In this document: one piece after another, positions 30,688 to 41,408 of the stretch
How positions within the stretch are numbered: position 1 is the stretch's first letter
Layout of the letters: the number at the start of each line of letters is the position of its first letter
NCBI GenBank assembly: GCA_002781365.1
Contig: PETN01000073.1
Coordinates: 1-64,000, forward strand
Length of the DNA: 64,000 nt
From: Sulfurimonas sp. CG01_land_8_20_14_3_00_36_23
Lineage (GTDB): Bacteria; Campylobacterota; Campylobacteria; Campylobacterales; Sulfurimonadaceae
Direction: 5' to 3'
Notes under the pieces: model-generated
Told to the model about the DNA's origin: nothing
Database searches by the model: none
Seen by the model: the letters and a program-made list of their open reading frames with translations, nothing else
Program-made: the position numbers and the translations under genes

Positions 30688-32919
30688 ATGATTAATTTTG
30701 TAATTAACAATATTCCAGTAATCGCACAAAAAGGCGAGTCTATTCTTCAGGTAGCAAGACGCGAGGGTATCTACATCCCTACAATGTGCTATTTAGCAAA
30801 AACAACGCCAAACGCTTCATGTAGAATGTGTTCTGTAGAAGCAAAAGGGGTGGATGGCTTTGTATTGAGTTGTAATACTCCTCCGATAGAAGGTCTTGAA
30901 GTAACAACGGATTCAGATGCACTCTATAAAGAGCGTCAAAATATTATGAAGCTTTATAATGTAAACCACCCTTTGCAATGTGGCGTTTGTGATAAGAGTG
31001 GCGAGTGTGAACTTCAAAATAAAACTTTAGAGTTCTCAGTAGCAGAACAATCTTTTGCAGCAAAAGAGCAAAAAAGAAAGAAGAAACAGTGGGGTGTTTT
31101 GAGTTATGACCCTTATCTCTGTATTTTATGTGAAAAATGTACGGCTGTTTGTAATGAAGTTGTAGGGGCAGAAGCACTCTACATTAAGCCAGGTGGATAT
31201 AAATCTGCGATAGACAATGACTACGCACAATGTATTCAGTGTGGAGAGTGTATCGCTGTTTGTCCAGTTGGAGCTATGGCAAGTTCAGATTTCAAATATA
31301 ACTCAAACGCATGGGAACTCAAAAAAGTTCCTTCTGCATGTGCACATTGTAGTAGTGCATGCTCTTTAAATTATGAAGTGAAACATGTTGGAGTGGGTGC
31401 GCACGAAAGTGAAAAAATTATCTATAGAGTTACAAATGAGCATGACCATGACTCACTTTGTGGGGCTGGAAGATTTGGTTTTGATTTTGAAAATCGTGTG
31501 ACTGCAAAAGATGAAAAAGCTTTTTCAAATGTTCTTAAAGCTTTTGAATATGCAAAAACGATTCGTTTTAGTTCAATGATTACGAATGAAGAGGCGTATA
31601 TCCTTCAAAAGCTCAAAGAGAAGCATGGTTATAGACTTATAAATGATGAAGCAAGAGCGTATCAGAAGTTTATTCAAGCCTACTCTTTGGCATGTGGAAA
31701 CTCTTTGTATAGTGCTAACCTTGATTTAATATCTAAGAGTGATTATGCAGTTACTTTGGGGTGTTCAATATCAAGTGATAATCCTATGGTTCGTTTTGCT
31801 CTGGCTCAAGCTGTGAAAAGAAATAAAGCATATGTCGCAATGATGCACCCAATCGAAGATGAGAGTATTAGAAATATTGTAAGCCAACATTTTAAGCATG
31901 AAGTAGGCTCTGAAGAGGGACTTTTGGCAATGTTGTGTGAGTGCTTTGTAAATGTTGAGGGTAAAAAAGAGCATCAAGATTTCTTTGATTCACTCGATGG
32001 CGGTTACATCAGTGGTGAGAGTAGTATCGGGGAAGAGGAGTTTGAGTTATTAGCAGGGAAGAAAAATCGTAAGAAAGCACCTGTTTTGATTCTTGGTGCT
32101 GACCTTTACGCACACCCAAGAGCAGAAAATATTGCAAAAATGGCTGGTGTTCTAGACCGTTATAGTGATTTTTCTGTTTTAATTATTCCAAGTGATACGA
32201 ACACTTTGGGTGTCTCTCTTATCTGTGAACTTGATGAGGAAGCACTCTCTCCTGTTATTGCATACAATGCTTTTGGAGATACTGTTTTAAGTGCACTTGG
32301 AGAGGGTGACTTGGATATGCCAGCACTCAATCAGCAAGAGGGAACTTTTACATCTATCGATAAAAAAGTTGTTCCACTCAATGCAGCGCTTCCTTACCAA
32401 GGGTATGAGCTTAGCGATATTTCAAATAAGCTAGGTGTGAAGTGTGTCAATGTCATTGACTTTACATCGAAGTTACCTCATGAAAAAGGGTACAAAGCGA
32501 TTGCATTTGATGATTTACCAAATTACTATCTTAATAGTGGTATTCAAGTGAGAGGCTATCTATTAGATGCAAAAGAGGTAAAAGAGGAGATATCTTTAGA
32601 AGAGATCTCCGATATAAAAGAGTTTAACGGAACTGTAATATACAGTTGCAATCCTAATATGCAATTCAACCTTTTTACAGATAAGGCTGAAATTATTGTT
32701 GACAAGGCACTCTTGAAAGGTTCGAAGCAGTTTGCGCAAGCTGCTAAAATCAAAGGTGGAGAAAATGTTGAATTTATGCTTGATGGGAAACTATTATCAA
32801 GAAAATTTCAAATAGATAATAAGCTTAAGGGGATGATAGCTTATAACGCTAATTTTGATTTAGGTCAAAGAAGTTCTTTATACCGATATCAACAAATTCA
32901 ATTAGAGAGGGTCCAATGA
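30688..32919 (+). CDS. nuoG: NADH-quinone oxidoreductase subunit G, first copy
   Basis: N-term 2Fe-2S ferredoxin, HPLQCGVCDKSGECELQN, CTAVCNEVVG, CIQCGECIAVCPVGAM. Confidence 0.93.
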   Translation: MINFVINNIPVIAQKGESILQVARREGIYIPTMCYLAKTTPNASCRMCSVEAKGVDGFVLSCNTPPIEGLEVTTDSDALYKERQNIMKLYNVNHPLQCGVCDKSGECELQNKTLEFSVAEQSFAAKEQKRKKKQWGVLSYDPYLCILCEKCTAVCNEVVGAEALYIKPGGYKSAIDNDYAQCIQCGECIAVCPVGAMASSDFKYNSNAWELKKVPSACAHCSSACSLNYEVKHVGVGAHESEKIIYRVTNEHDHDSLCGAGRFGFDFENRVTAKDEKAFSNVLKAFEYAKTIRFSSMITNEEAYILQKLKEKHGYRLINDEARAYQKFIQAYSLACGNSLYSANLDLISKSDYAVTLGCSISSDNPMVRFALAQAVKRNKAYVAMMHPIEDESIRNIVSQHFKHEVGSEEGLLAMLCECFVNVEGKKEHQDFFDSLDGGYISGESSIGEEEFELLAGKKNRKKAPVLILGADLYAHPRAENIAKMAGVLDRYSDFSVLIIPSDTNTLGVSLICELDEEALSPVIAYNAFGDTVLSALGEGDLDMPALNQQEGTFTSIDKKVVPLNAALPYQGYELSDISNKLGVKCVNVIDFTSKLPHEKGYKAIAFDDLPNYYLNSGIQVRGYLLDAKEVKEEISLEEISDIKEFNGTVIYSCNPNMQFNLFTDKAEIIVDKALLKGSKQFAQAAKIKGGENVEFMLDGKLLSRKFQIDNKLKGMIAYNANFDLGQRSSLYRYQQIQLERVQ
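31688..31700 (+). repeat. dispersed motif TGGCATGTGGAAA inside first nuoG
   Basis: Direct reading; encodes LACGN. Confidence 0.95.
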
Positions 32920-35414
32920 GTGAAAAAATTACGATAAATATTGATGGCAAAGAGGTAATAACTCAAGAGGGTGAGTTTATCTTAACTGCCGCTAGAGCAA
33001 ATGATATCTATATACCTGCTATATGTTATTTAACAAGATGTAGTCCCACATTAGCATGTCGTATCTGTCTTGTTGAGGCAGATGGGAAACAGGTTTATGC
33101 ATGTAATGCTAAAGCTAAAGATGGCATGAATATTACTACTTCTACAGAAACTATAGTGACTGAACGCCGTGCAATCATGGAAGTGTATGATGTCAATCAT
33201 CCTCTCCAATGTGGTGTTTGTGATCAGTCAGGAGAGTGTGAACTTCAAAACTATACACTTGAAATGGGTGTAGATTCTCAAAGTTATGCGATTAAAGATG
33301 TAGATAGAAGTAGTAAGGATTGGGGACATCTGCACTATGACGCATCACTTTGTATTGTTTGTGAAAGATGTACAACTGTTTGTAAAGATATGATTGGGGA
33401 TAATTCACTTAAGACTGTAGCTCGTGGTGGGGATCCACTGGATGCAGAGTATAAAGAGAGTATGCCAAAAGATGCTTACAGCATGTGGAATAAACTTAAC
33501 AAGTCTATTATAGGTTTAACAAGTGGCGAAGAGATGCTTGATTGTACCTCTTGTGGAGAGTGTGCTTCTGTTTGTCCTGTCGGAGCTTTGGTGGATACAC
33601 AATTTATGTATAAATCAAATGCTTGGGAATTAAAACAAATTCCTGCTACATGTGGGCACTGTTCTGCTGGATGTCAAATAACATATGATGTAAAACATAC
33701 AGATATTGCAAATCCTGAAGATAAAATTTATCGTGTAACAAATGAGTGGAACTATGTCTCTTTATGTGGTGCGGGTCGTTATGGATTTGATTATGAGAAC
33801 AGAGTAGATGCGAAAGATGAAGTAGCATTTACAAATGCAATAGAAGCTTTTACAAAGGCAGACACTATTGAGTTTACATCTACTATAACAAATGAAGAGG
33901 CATATCTCCTTCAAAAGTTAAAAGAGAAAAATGGGTATAAACTTGTAAATAGCGAAGCTAAAGCTTTTCAAGCTTTCTTGAGAGAGTACAGTCAAGTAAG
34001 TGGTACAACACTTTATGGAAGTGACTTAAAAGCAGTTCATAACTCAAACTTTGTTATCTCTGTTGGTGCTGCACTCAAAAGTGATAATCCAAATGCAAGA
34101 TATGCATTGAACAACTCTGTTACAGTAAATAAAGGTGCCGGAATCTATTTTCACCCTGTAAGTGACCCAGTTGTAGAAGGTATGGGTAAAAGTATTATGA
34201 GTGTTACACATGCTCCTCTTCAAGAAGAAGCAGTTATGTATCTCATTCTTGACCTTTTTGCTGACAAGTCAAAACTACCAAGCTCTTTAGTAGAGTACTT
34301 AGCATCATTTCACTCTCTTAAGACAGTTGTTGTAGAAGAGACTGTTAAAGAGAAAACAGTAGAAATTGTTCAAGTTACAAAACTAAATGAAGAGACTGGC
34401 GTAGAAGAGATTTTTGAAGAAGAGAAATCTGTGATGGTTACTAAGAAAATCCAAAAAGATGTAGAAGTGGATGAGAATCGTCTTTTAGCAATGGTTGGGG
34501 CATCTGATAAATTTACAGAAGAGTTAGAGAAAAACTTAAACAAAAAAGATACTTTCGCTCTTATTGTAGGGCCAGACTTTTATACACATCCAAACGCTAA
34601 AAACCTTGCGCGTTTAGTTGCATTGGTTGAAAAATATAGTGCATTGAATGTAACAATGATTCCTAGCTTAACAAACTCCCTTGGTGTAGCACTTATCTGT
34701 GAGCTAGATGATGCAAGAGGTTCTTACACAATCGGTTATAATGTAGAAGCTGACTTTACGCTCTCCGCTTTAGGTGCAGAGATTAAAAAAGATTTAGATA
34801 TGCCAGCGATAAATCAACAAGAGGGAACACTTACAAGTGTGAACAAACGTGTGAATCCTACGAATGCGGCATTGGCATACAAAGGTTATGAGTTAAATGA
34901 TATAGCAAATGCATTGGGGATTAAATCTGATAATATTATAGATTATACAGTTTCCTTGCCAGCGGCGAGTGGTTTTAAAGCGCAAGAGTTTGATAGCTTG
35001 CCAAATCATTATGAAAACGATGGCTCTGAAGTTCGTGGTTATGTATTAGAAAACGTAGCTGTGAACCAAAGTGGTGATGAGAGTGTAGAGGCGTTGAGTG
35101 AGATGAAATTAGATGGAACACTCATCTACCTTGCAAATCCTGTAAGACAATTTAGTGCATTTACTAACAAAGCAACAAATCTTAATGAGGTAAGTGGGCT
35201 TTACATGAGTCCAGAGCTTTTAAGTAAATCTGAGTTGAGTGAGGGGGAGAGCGTGAAAGTCAAAAATGAGTTTGGTGAGATAGTTGTTACAATCATCAGT
35301 GACAATAAAATCGCTGGGGATATAGCAATCTTACCAACATTTGATTCTAAATTAAATTCAGAGGCACTGTTTAGTTCTTATCGCTTTGCAACAGCTTCAA
35401 TAGAAAGGGTGTAA
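32916..35414 (+). CDS. nuoG: NADH-quinone oxidoreductase subunit G, second copy
   Basis: Same architecture as the upstream copy: HPLQCGVCDQSGECELQN, CTSCGECASVCPVGALVDTQF. Confidence 0.93.
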   Translation: MSEKITINIDGKEVITQEGEFILTAARANDIYIPAICYLTRCSPTLACRICLVEADGKQVYACNAKAKDGMNITTSTETIVTERRAIMEVYDVNHPLQCGVCDQSGECELQNYTLEMGVDSQSYAIKDVDRSSKDWGHLHYDASLCIVCERCTTVCKDMIGDNSLKTVARGGDPLDAEYKESMPKDAYSMWNKLNKSIIGLTSGEEMLDCTSCGECASVCPVGALVDTQFMYKSNAWELKQIPATCGHCSAGCQITYDVKHTDIANPEDKIYRVTNEWNYVSLCGAGRYGFDYENRVDAKDEVAFTNAIEAFTKADTIEFTSTITNEEAYLLQKLKEKNGYKLVNSEAKAFQAFLREYSQVSGTTLYGSDLKAVHNSNFVISVGAALKSDNPNARYALNNSVTVNKGAGIYFHPVSDPVVEGMGKSIMSVTHAPLQEEAVMYLILDLFADKSKLPSSLVEYLASFHSLKTVVVEETVKEKTVEIVQVTKLNEETGVEEIFEEEKSVMVTKKIQKDVEVDENRLLAMVGASDKFTEELEKNLNKKDTFALIVGPDFYTHPNAKNLARLVALVEKYSALNVTMIPSLTNSLGVALICELDDARGSYTIGYNVEADFTLSALGAEIKKDLDMPAINQQEGTLTSVNKRVNPTNAALAYKGYELNDIANALGIKSDNIIDYTVSLPAASGFKAQEFDSLPNHYENDGSEVRGYVLENVAVNQSGDESVEALSEMKLDGTLIYLANPVRQFSAFTNKATNLNEVSGLYMSPELLSKSELSEGESVKVKNEFGEIVVTIISDNKIAGDIAILPTFDSKLNSEALFSSYRFATASIERV

Positions 35415-35417
35415 TAT

Positions 35418-36407
35418 ATGGATACAGCATATTTAATAGAAACAGTCATAAAAATCGTTGTTATTTTACTTGTATTTTCTGCTTTAGCGGGAATTGGAAC
35501 CTATTTCGAAAGAAAGGTTCTTGCATTTATGCAACGTCGTTTAGGGCCAATGAATGTTGGACCTTATGGATTACTGCAAGTTGCTGCAGATGGGATAAAA
35601 CTCTTTACAAAAGAGGATATTATTCCTGCAAATGTAGTTACGCGTATATTTAAAATTGCACCAGTCATTACAGCTGCTACAGCCTTTTTGGCAGCTGCTG
35701 CGATTCCTTTTTTACCGCAGTTTACACTTTTTGGATACACAGTCCATCCAATAGTAGCAGATGTAAATATCGGTATATTATATATCTTAGGAATCATGGG
35801 AGTTGGCTTATATGGTCCACTTCTTGGTGGTATGGCATCGGCAAATAAATTTGCACTACTCTCAGCGGCTCGGGCTGCTGCTGTGTTTATCTCGTATGAA
35901 GTAGTAACAGGTTTGTCTATTTTAGCACCTATTATGATGGTCGGTTCACTCTCATTAATTGATTTTAATAATTATCAGGCTGGAGGAATCGGAGATTGGA
36001 TTATTTGGTCTCAGCCTGTTGCTTTTATACTCTTTTGGATTGCTGCTTTTGCTGAAACTGGTCGTACACCATTTCACTTAATCGCAAATGATCATGAGAT
36101 TATTGATGGTTTTGGTACAGAGTACTCTGGTATGAGATGGGGTCTTTTCTTTATTGGTGAATATGCAAATATGTTCTTTATCTCTTTTGTTATTCCATTA
36201 CTTTTCTTAGGTGGATATGGAGATGGAAGTTTTTTAGGTGCTTTAGCTTTACTTGGAAAAATGGCATTTTTCTTCTTTTTCTTCTTGTGGACAAGAGCTG
36301 CTTGGCCAGATATAAGACCTGACCAATTGATGTGGTTATGTTGGAAAGTTTTAATGCCGTTAGCAGTGATTAATGTTGTAATCACTGGTTTTGTGATGAT
36401 GTTTTAA
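35418..36407 (+). CDS. nuoH: NADH-quinone oxidoreductase subunit H
   Basis: ERKVLAFMQRRLGPMNVGPYGLLQ; AETGRTPFHL; WTRAAWPDIRPDQLMWLCWK. Confidence 0.97.
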   Translation: MDTAYLIETVIKIVVILLVFSALAGIGTYFERKVLAFMQRRLGPMNVGPYGLLQVAADGIKLFTKEDIIPANVVTRIFKIAPVITAATAFLAAAAIPFLPQFTLFGYTVHPIVADVNIGILYILGIMGVGLYGPLLGGMASANKFALLSAARAAAVFISYEVVTGLSILAPIMMVGSLSLIDFNNYQAGGIGDWIIWSQPVAFILFWIAAFAETGRTPFHLIANDHEIIDGFGTEYSGMRWGLFFIGEYANMFFISFVIPLLFLGGYGDGSFLGALALLGKMAFFFFFFLWTRAAWPDIRPDQLMWLCWKVLMPLAVINVVITGFVMMF

Positions 36408-36417
36408 GGGGATATGA

Positions 36418-37032
36418 ATGAATAATGAGCAATTTAATAACAGAAATGTTACCGATGGCTACTATTTAGTAGATATTGAAGATTATCCTACCGATGGTTG
36501 GGGTAAATTTAAAAGAGTAGTCAAAAGAACGTTTAGAGTTGAACTTTTTGTTGGACTTTGGGTCGTTCTTCGTGAGATGATTAAGTTTGATATTCACACA
36601 GTGAGTTATCCTGCTGAAAAGATGCCAATTGGTCCTCGTTATCGTGCTGTGCATGAGATGAAAAGATTGTGGGAGTCTGATACTGAGAGATGTATCGGTT
36701 GTGGACTTTGTGAAAAAATCTGTATCTCTAACTGTATTAGAATGGACACAAAAATAGATGAAAATTCTCGTAAAGTAGTAAGTGAATACAGTATCAATCT
36801 TGGTCGTTGTATCTTCTGTGGTTACTGTGCTGAAGTTTGTCCAGAGTTAGCAATTACACATGGTGGCGAGTATGAAAATGCAAGTGAGCAGAGAGAACAT
36901 TTTATTATGTTTGAAGACATGTTAACGCCTATAGACAAGATGAAAGATGGTAAGCAGTTGGAATTTGAAGGTTTCGGCGCGATTACCCCACATGAAGATG
37001 AGCGTGTTAAAAAAACACCTCTAGCGTATTAA
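36418..37032 (+). CDS. nuoI: NADH-quinone oxidoreductase subunit I
   Basis: Two 4Fe-4S motifs [16 protein letters not shown] and [16 protein letters not shown]. Confidence 0.97.
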   Translation: MNNEQFNNRNVTDGYYLVDIEDYPTDGWGKFKRVVKRTFRVELFVGLWVVLREMIKFDIHTVSYPAEKMPIGPRYRAVHEMKRLWESDTERCIGCGLCEKICISNCIRMDTKIDENSRKVVSEYSINLGRCIFCGYCAEVCPELAITHGGEYENASEQREHFIMFEDMLTPIDKMKDGKQLEFEGFGAITPHEDERVKKTPLAY

Positions 37033-37043
37033 GGAGTTAGGTT

Positions 37044-37619
37044 ATGTTTGAAGCAATAGCTTTTTATCTGTTTGCATTTTTAACAATTGTCATGTTTTAC
37101 ATTACTGTAACAACATCACAAGCGTTACATGCTTTAACAGCATTAGCGGCAGGAATGATTTTGATATCAGCATTTTTCTTTATTTTAGGTGCTGATTTTT
37201 TAGGTGCAGTTCAAATAATTGTTTACTCTGGAGCAGTTATGGCTCTTTATGCTTTTGGTATGATGTTTTTTGATACTACAAGAGAGCTCAAAGAGAAGAA
37301 AGGAAACAACGCTATTATCGTGGGATTAAGCATTATAGCTGCTGTTTTAGTTGTTGTTATATTTGCTGCACCGATGGTCTCTACGAATATGGCCGCACAC
37401 TATCCAATGGTTGCAGATGCAGGAAATACGCAAGAGGTAGGTATTGTACTCTTTACGAAGTATTTGGTTCCTTTTGAACTTGCTGCTGTAATGTTGTTAG
37501 TTGCAATGGTTGCAGGAATCGTTCTTGCGGGGAAAAAGATGGATCTCTCTCTTACACTTATGGATGAAGCAGAAATTCAACAAATCAAAGATGAACAAAA
37601 TAAAAAGGTACTTTCATGA
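37044..37619 (+). CDS. nuoJ: NADH-quinone oxidoreductase subunit J
   Basis: GADFLGAVQIIVYSGAVMALYAFGMMF; operon position. Confidence 0.95.
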   Translation: MFEAIAFYLFAFLTIVMFYITVTTSQALHALTALAAGMILISAFFFILGADFLGAVQIIVYSGAVMALYAFGMMFFDTTRELKEKKGNNAIIVGLSIIAAVLVVVIFAAPMVSTNMAAHYPMVADAGNTQEVGIVLFTKYLVPFELAAVMLLVAMVAGIVLAGKKMDLSLTLMDEAEIQQIKDEQNKKVLS

Positions 37620-37924
37620 TGGAAATAGGACTAAACCACTATCTTGTGTTATCTACTATACTTTTTTCTATTGGTCTAGTAGGTGTTATGCGTCGTAAGA
37701 ATCTTCTTATGCTGTTTTTCGCAACGGAGATATTACTCAACTCAGTAAATATCGCTTTTGCAGCGATTTCACACTACTACGGTGACTTAACTGGTCAAAT
37801 GTTTGCATTTTTTGTAATTGCAATCGCTGCATCAGAAGTAGCTGTAGGACTTGGTCTTTTGATTGTTTGGCACAAACGCCATGGCAATATTGACTTAGAA
37901 TATATGTCAACGATGAGAGGATAA
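37616..37924 (+). CDS. nuoK: NADH-quinone oxidoreductase subunit K
   Basis: LFSIGLVGVMRRKNLLMLFFATEILLNSVNIAF. Confidence 0.96.
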   Translation: MMEIGLNHYLVLSTILFSIGLVGVMRRKNLLMLFFATEILLNSVNIAFAAISHYYGDLTGQMFAFFVIAIAASEVAVGLGLLIVWHKRHGNIDLEYMSTMRG

Positions 37925-37928
37925 CAGT

Positions 37929-39854
37929 ATGGAATTATATTTATATTTAGCACTCTTTTCACCTTTAGTGAGCTCTTTGTTCTCAGCACTCTTTACTGCG
38001 ACACCTAAAAAACAGTTTACAGGTATAGTGGCGAGTGGACTTATTATCTTAGCTTTTGTAAGTAGTACTATACTTCTTACACATATCCTCTCAGGTGGAG
38101 ATGTTGTACATGTTGAGTTGATGACTTGGATGGCGACAGGAGATTTATACATTCCATTTGGTTTTGTTGTTGATCAGGTTTCTGTTACCATGATGATGGT
38201 TGTTACTTTAGTATCCTCTGTAGTTCATGTTTACTCTATTGGTTATATGGATCACGATAAAGGTTTTAACAGATTTTTCTCTTACTTATCAGCATTCGTA
38301 TTTTCAATGATGATACTTGTAATGAGTGATAACTTTGCAGGTCTCTTTATCGGTTGGGAAGGTGTTGGTCTCTGTTCTTGGCTTCTTATTGGTTTTTGGT
38401 ACCATAAAGAGAGCGCAACTTGGGCAGCAAATGAAGCATTTATTATGAACCGTATTGCTGACCTTGGGATGTTGATTGGACTCTTCTTAGTTTATTGGAA
38501 TACAGGTACACTTCAGTATGAGCAAGCTTTCGCAGCAATGCCATCACTTAGTACAGACATTCTTACTTGGATGGGTATCTTCTTGTTTATTGGTGCTATG
38601 GGTAAATCAGCGCAGTTTCCACTTCATACATGGCTTGCAGATGCGATGGAAGGTCCAACACCAGTTTCTGCACTTATTCATGCTGCGACAATGGTTACGG
38701 CGGGTGTTTATCTTGTAATTCGTGCAAATCCACTCTATGATTTGATTCCAAATGTAGGACTTTTTATAGCAAGTCTTGGTGCTTTTGTTGCATTTTATGC
38801 TGCATCCATGGCTTTAGTAAATCGTGATATGAAAAGAATCATCGCTTACTCAACTCTTTCACAACTTGGTTATATGTTTGTTGCGGCTGGTTTGGGTGCT
38901 TACTGGGTTGCACTTTTTCATCTTATGGCACACGCATTCTTTAAAGCACTTCTCTTCCTTGGTGCAGGGAATGTTATGCATGCGATGCATGATGAACTCG
39001 ATCCATTTAAAATGGGTGGACTCAAAAAACCTATGAAGGCAACATTTATTATGATGACTTTGGCTTCTGTTGCACTTGCGGGAATCTTTCCTTTTGCAGG
39101 TTTCTTCTCTAAAGATTTAATCTTAGAAGTTTCAATTATTGAGCATCACTATATTATCTACTCTGTACTTCTTTTTACTGCAGGTTTAACAGCGTTCTAC
39201 TCATTTAGATTGGTAGCACTTATTTTCCATGGTGAAGAGAGATATAAACTTTTTGGTATCCATCCTCATGAAGCTTATAAATTCATGTTAGTTGCAATGA
39301 GTCCTCTTCTTATTTTAGCAATTATTGCAGGTTCATTCAAAATGACATATTTTGAGATGGTTACTGCCTTACTTCCAGCGACTGAATACCATGTACATAG
39401 TGTTGCAATGTATTGGATTATGACTATAGGAACGCAGATTTTTGTTATCTTGGCAATTGCATTCGCATATAAAAAATATGCTATGAGTCCTGTAACTGTT
39501 CCAGATGGTACATCTAAAATGGAAAATCGTTTATGTTATAAAATCTTGATTAATCAATATTATATTCCATATATATATCAAGAGTATGTAGTAAAACCTT
39601 ATAGAGAACTCTCAACAATTTTCTGGAAAGAGATTGATATGAAAATTGTAGATGCAAGCGTAGATGGAATAGCAAAAATATTCTACTCGACTGGTGAGAA
39701 TACAAGAACAATGCAGAGTGGAAACTTATCTACGATGCTTAAATGGATGGTAGCTGGTATAGTTGCATTATTATCATTGGCTGTAGTTTTTGGGCTAGCA
39801 GTTAGATACTCTGATGAAATAAAAGTTATTTTATCAGGTTTAGGAGTTCAATAG
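37929..39854 (+). CDS. nuoL: NADH-quinone oxidoreductase subunit L
   Basis: VGLCSWLLIGFWYHKESATWAANEAFIMNRIAD; HTWLADAMEGPTPVSALIHAATMV. Confidence 0.97.
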   Translation: MELYLYLALFSPLVSSLFSALFTATPKKQFTGIVASGLIILAFVSSTILLTHILSGGDVVHVELMTWMATGDLYIPFGFVVDQVSVTMMMVVTLVSSVVHVYSIGYMDHDKGFNRFFSYLSAFVFSMMILVMSDNFAGLFIGWEGVGLCSWLLIGFWYHKESATWAANEAFIMNRIADLGMLIGLFLVYWNTGTLQYEQAFAAMPSLSTDILTWMGIFLFIGAMGKSAQFPLHTWLADAMEGPTPVSALIHAATMVTAGVYLVIRANPLYDLIPNVGLFIASLGAFVAFYAASMALVNRDMKRIIAYSTLSQLGYMFVAAGLGAYWVALFHLMAHAFFKALLFLGAGNVMHAMHDELDPFKMGGLKKPMKATFIMMTLASVALAGIFPFAGFFSKDLILEVSIIEHHYIIYSVLLFTAGLTAFYSFRLVALIFHGEERYKLFGIHPHEAYKFMLVAMSPLLILAIIAGSFKMTYFEMVTALLPATEYHVHSVAMYWIMTIGTQIFVILAIAFAYKKYAMSPVTVPDGTSKMENRLCYKILINQYYIPYIYQEYVVKPYRELSTIFWKEIDMKIVDASVDGIAKIFYSTGENTRTMQSGNLSTMLKWMVAGIVALLSLAVVFGLAVRYSDEIKVILSGLGVQ

Positions 39855-41408
39855 ATGTTAGATCATATTTTATCGATTATAATTTTCTTTCCTGCTGTAG
39901 CAGGAATATTGGGATTTTTGGTTCAAAAGGATAGTGTTAGAGCTTACGGTATAGCTGTTGCAGGGATAGAATTTGCCCTCTCTTTATGGCTCTGGTTCTC
40001 TTTTGATTCAAGTGTATCTGGCATGCAGTTTATGGAACAGTTACCATTAGTTCCAGCCTTTGGAATTAATTACATTTTAGGTGTTGATGGTATCTCTGTG
40101 TTTATTATCATCTTAGCATCTTTCTTTACTATGATAGGTATCTCTTCTTTAGGTGAGACAAAAGATATTAAAAATATGATTGTTACACTTCTGTTTTTAC
40201 AGATGACAATGGCAGGTGTATTTGCTGCTCTTGATGCAATTTTATTTTATGTTTTTTGGGAACTTTCATTAGTGCCAATGCTTTATATCATCGGTGCATG
40301 GGGTGGTCCTCTGAGAGTTTATGCTTCTGTTAAGTTCTTCTTATATACATTTACAGGATCTCTTGTCATGCTTGTTGGTATGCTCTTTATGGCATATTTT
40401 TATTATCAAGCAACAGGCGTATGGAGTTTTGCAATTCTTGAATGGTACAGATTAATCTTACCAGAGTCATTTCAGCTTTGGTTATTTGCAGCATTCTTTC
40501 TTGGTTTTGCAATTAAGGTACCAATGTTTCCATTTCATACATGGTTACCGTATGCTCACGGGCAAGCACCGACAATCGGTTCTGTAATACTAGCGGCGAT
40601 TCTTCTTAAAATGGGTACGTATGCATTTATCCGTTTTTCATTACCGTTATTTCCAGATGCGTCAGTATTTTATATGTTTCCTATAGCTGTTCTAGCTATT
40701 ATTATGATTATCTATACAGCTATGGTTGCATACGCTCAAAAAGATGTTAAACAGGTTGTTGCATACTCTTCAGTATCACATATGGGAGTTATCATCTTAG
40801 GTACATTTGCATTGAATGTAGAAGGTATCTCAGGTTCTATCTTCCTAATGATTGCGCATGGTGTAGTTTCAGGTGCTCTGTTCTTACTTGTTGGTGTTAT
40901 ATATGATAGACGTCATACTAAGTTAATGAGTGAATTTGGTGGCTTGGCACATGTTATGCCTCGATATGCAACAATCTTTGGTTTAATGATGATGGCTTCT
41001 GTGGGTCTACCTCTTACGATTAACTTTGTTGGTGAGTTTTTAAGTTTACTTGGATTCTATCAACAGTCACATATCTTAACACTCTTAGCAGGTATGGCAA
41101 TTATAGTTGGTGCTATCTATATGTTAGCAGCATACAAAAAAATGTTCTTTGGTGAAGTTACAAATGAAGCTAATAGAAATCTTCCTGATGTAAACAAAAG
41201 AGAGCTTTTTGCTTTGATTCCATTGGCTATCATCACAGTTTGGTTAGGAATCTATCCAAAACCACTTTTAGAGCCAATCAACAACTCTGTAAAATCTGTT
41301 GTTCAATTAATGCATGATAAAGCTATTACAGATGAAGCAAAGTCAAGAATTCCAAGCCTTGTAAAAGGTATTGAAATCACTAAAACATCAACACCGGAGG
41401 CACACTAA
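39855..41408 (+). CDS. nuoM: NADH-quinone oxidoreductase subunit M
   Basis: FWELSLVPMLYIIGAWGG; FHTWLPYAHGQAPTIGSVILAA; YSSVSHMG. Confidence 0.97.
   Translation: MLDHILSIIIFFPAVAGILGFLVQKDSVRAYGIAVAGIEFALSLWLWFSFDSSVSGMQFMEQLPLVPAFGINYILGVDGISVFIIILASFFTMIGISSLGETKDIKNMIVTLLFLQMTMAGVFAALDAILFYVFWELSLVPMLYIIGAWGGPLRVYASVKFFLYTFTGSLVMLVGMLFMAYFYYQATGVWSFAILEWYRLILPESFQLWLFAAFFLGFAIKVPMFPFHTWLPYAHGQAPTIGSVILAAILLKMGTYAFIRFSLPLFPDASVFYMFPIAVLAIIMIIYTAMVAYAQKDVKQVVAYSSVSHMGVIILGTFALNVEGISGSIFLMIAHGVVSGALFLLVGVIYDRRHTKLMSEFGGLAHVMPRYATIFGLMMMASVGLPLTINFVGEFLSLLGFYQQSHILTLLAGMAIIVGAIYMLAAYKKMFFGEVTNEANRNLPDVNKRELFALIPLAIITVWLGIYPKPLLEPINNSVKSVVQLMHDKAITDEAKSRIPSLVKGIEITKTSTPEAH

Noticed and set aside
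28914-33490. Partial motif matches GGCATGTGGAA at 28914 and AGCATGTGGAA near 33480
   Set aside because: Shorter than the 12-mer or mismatched, inside CDSs; not counted as copies.
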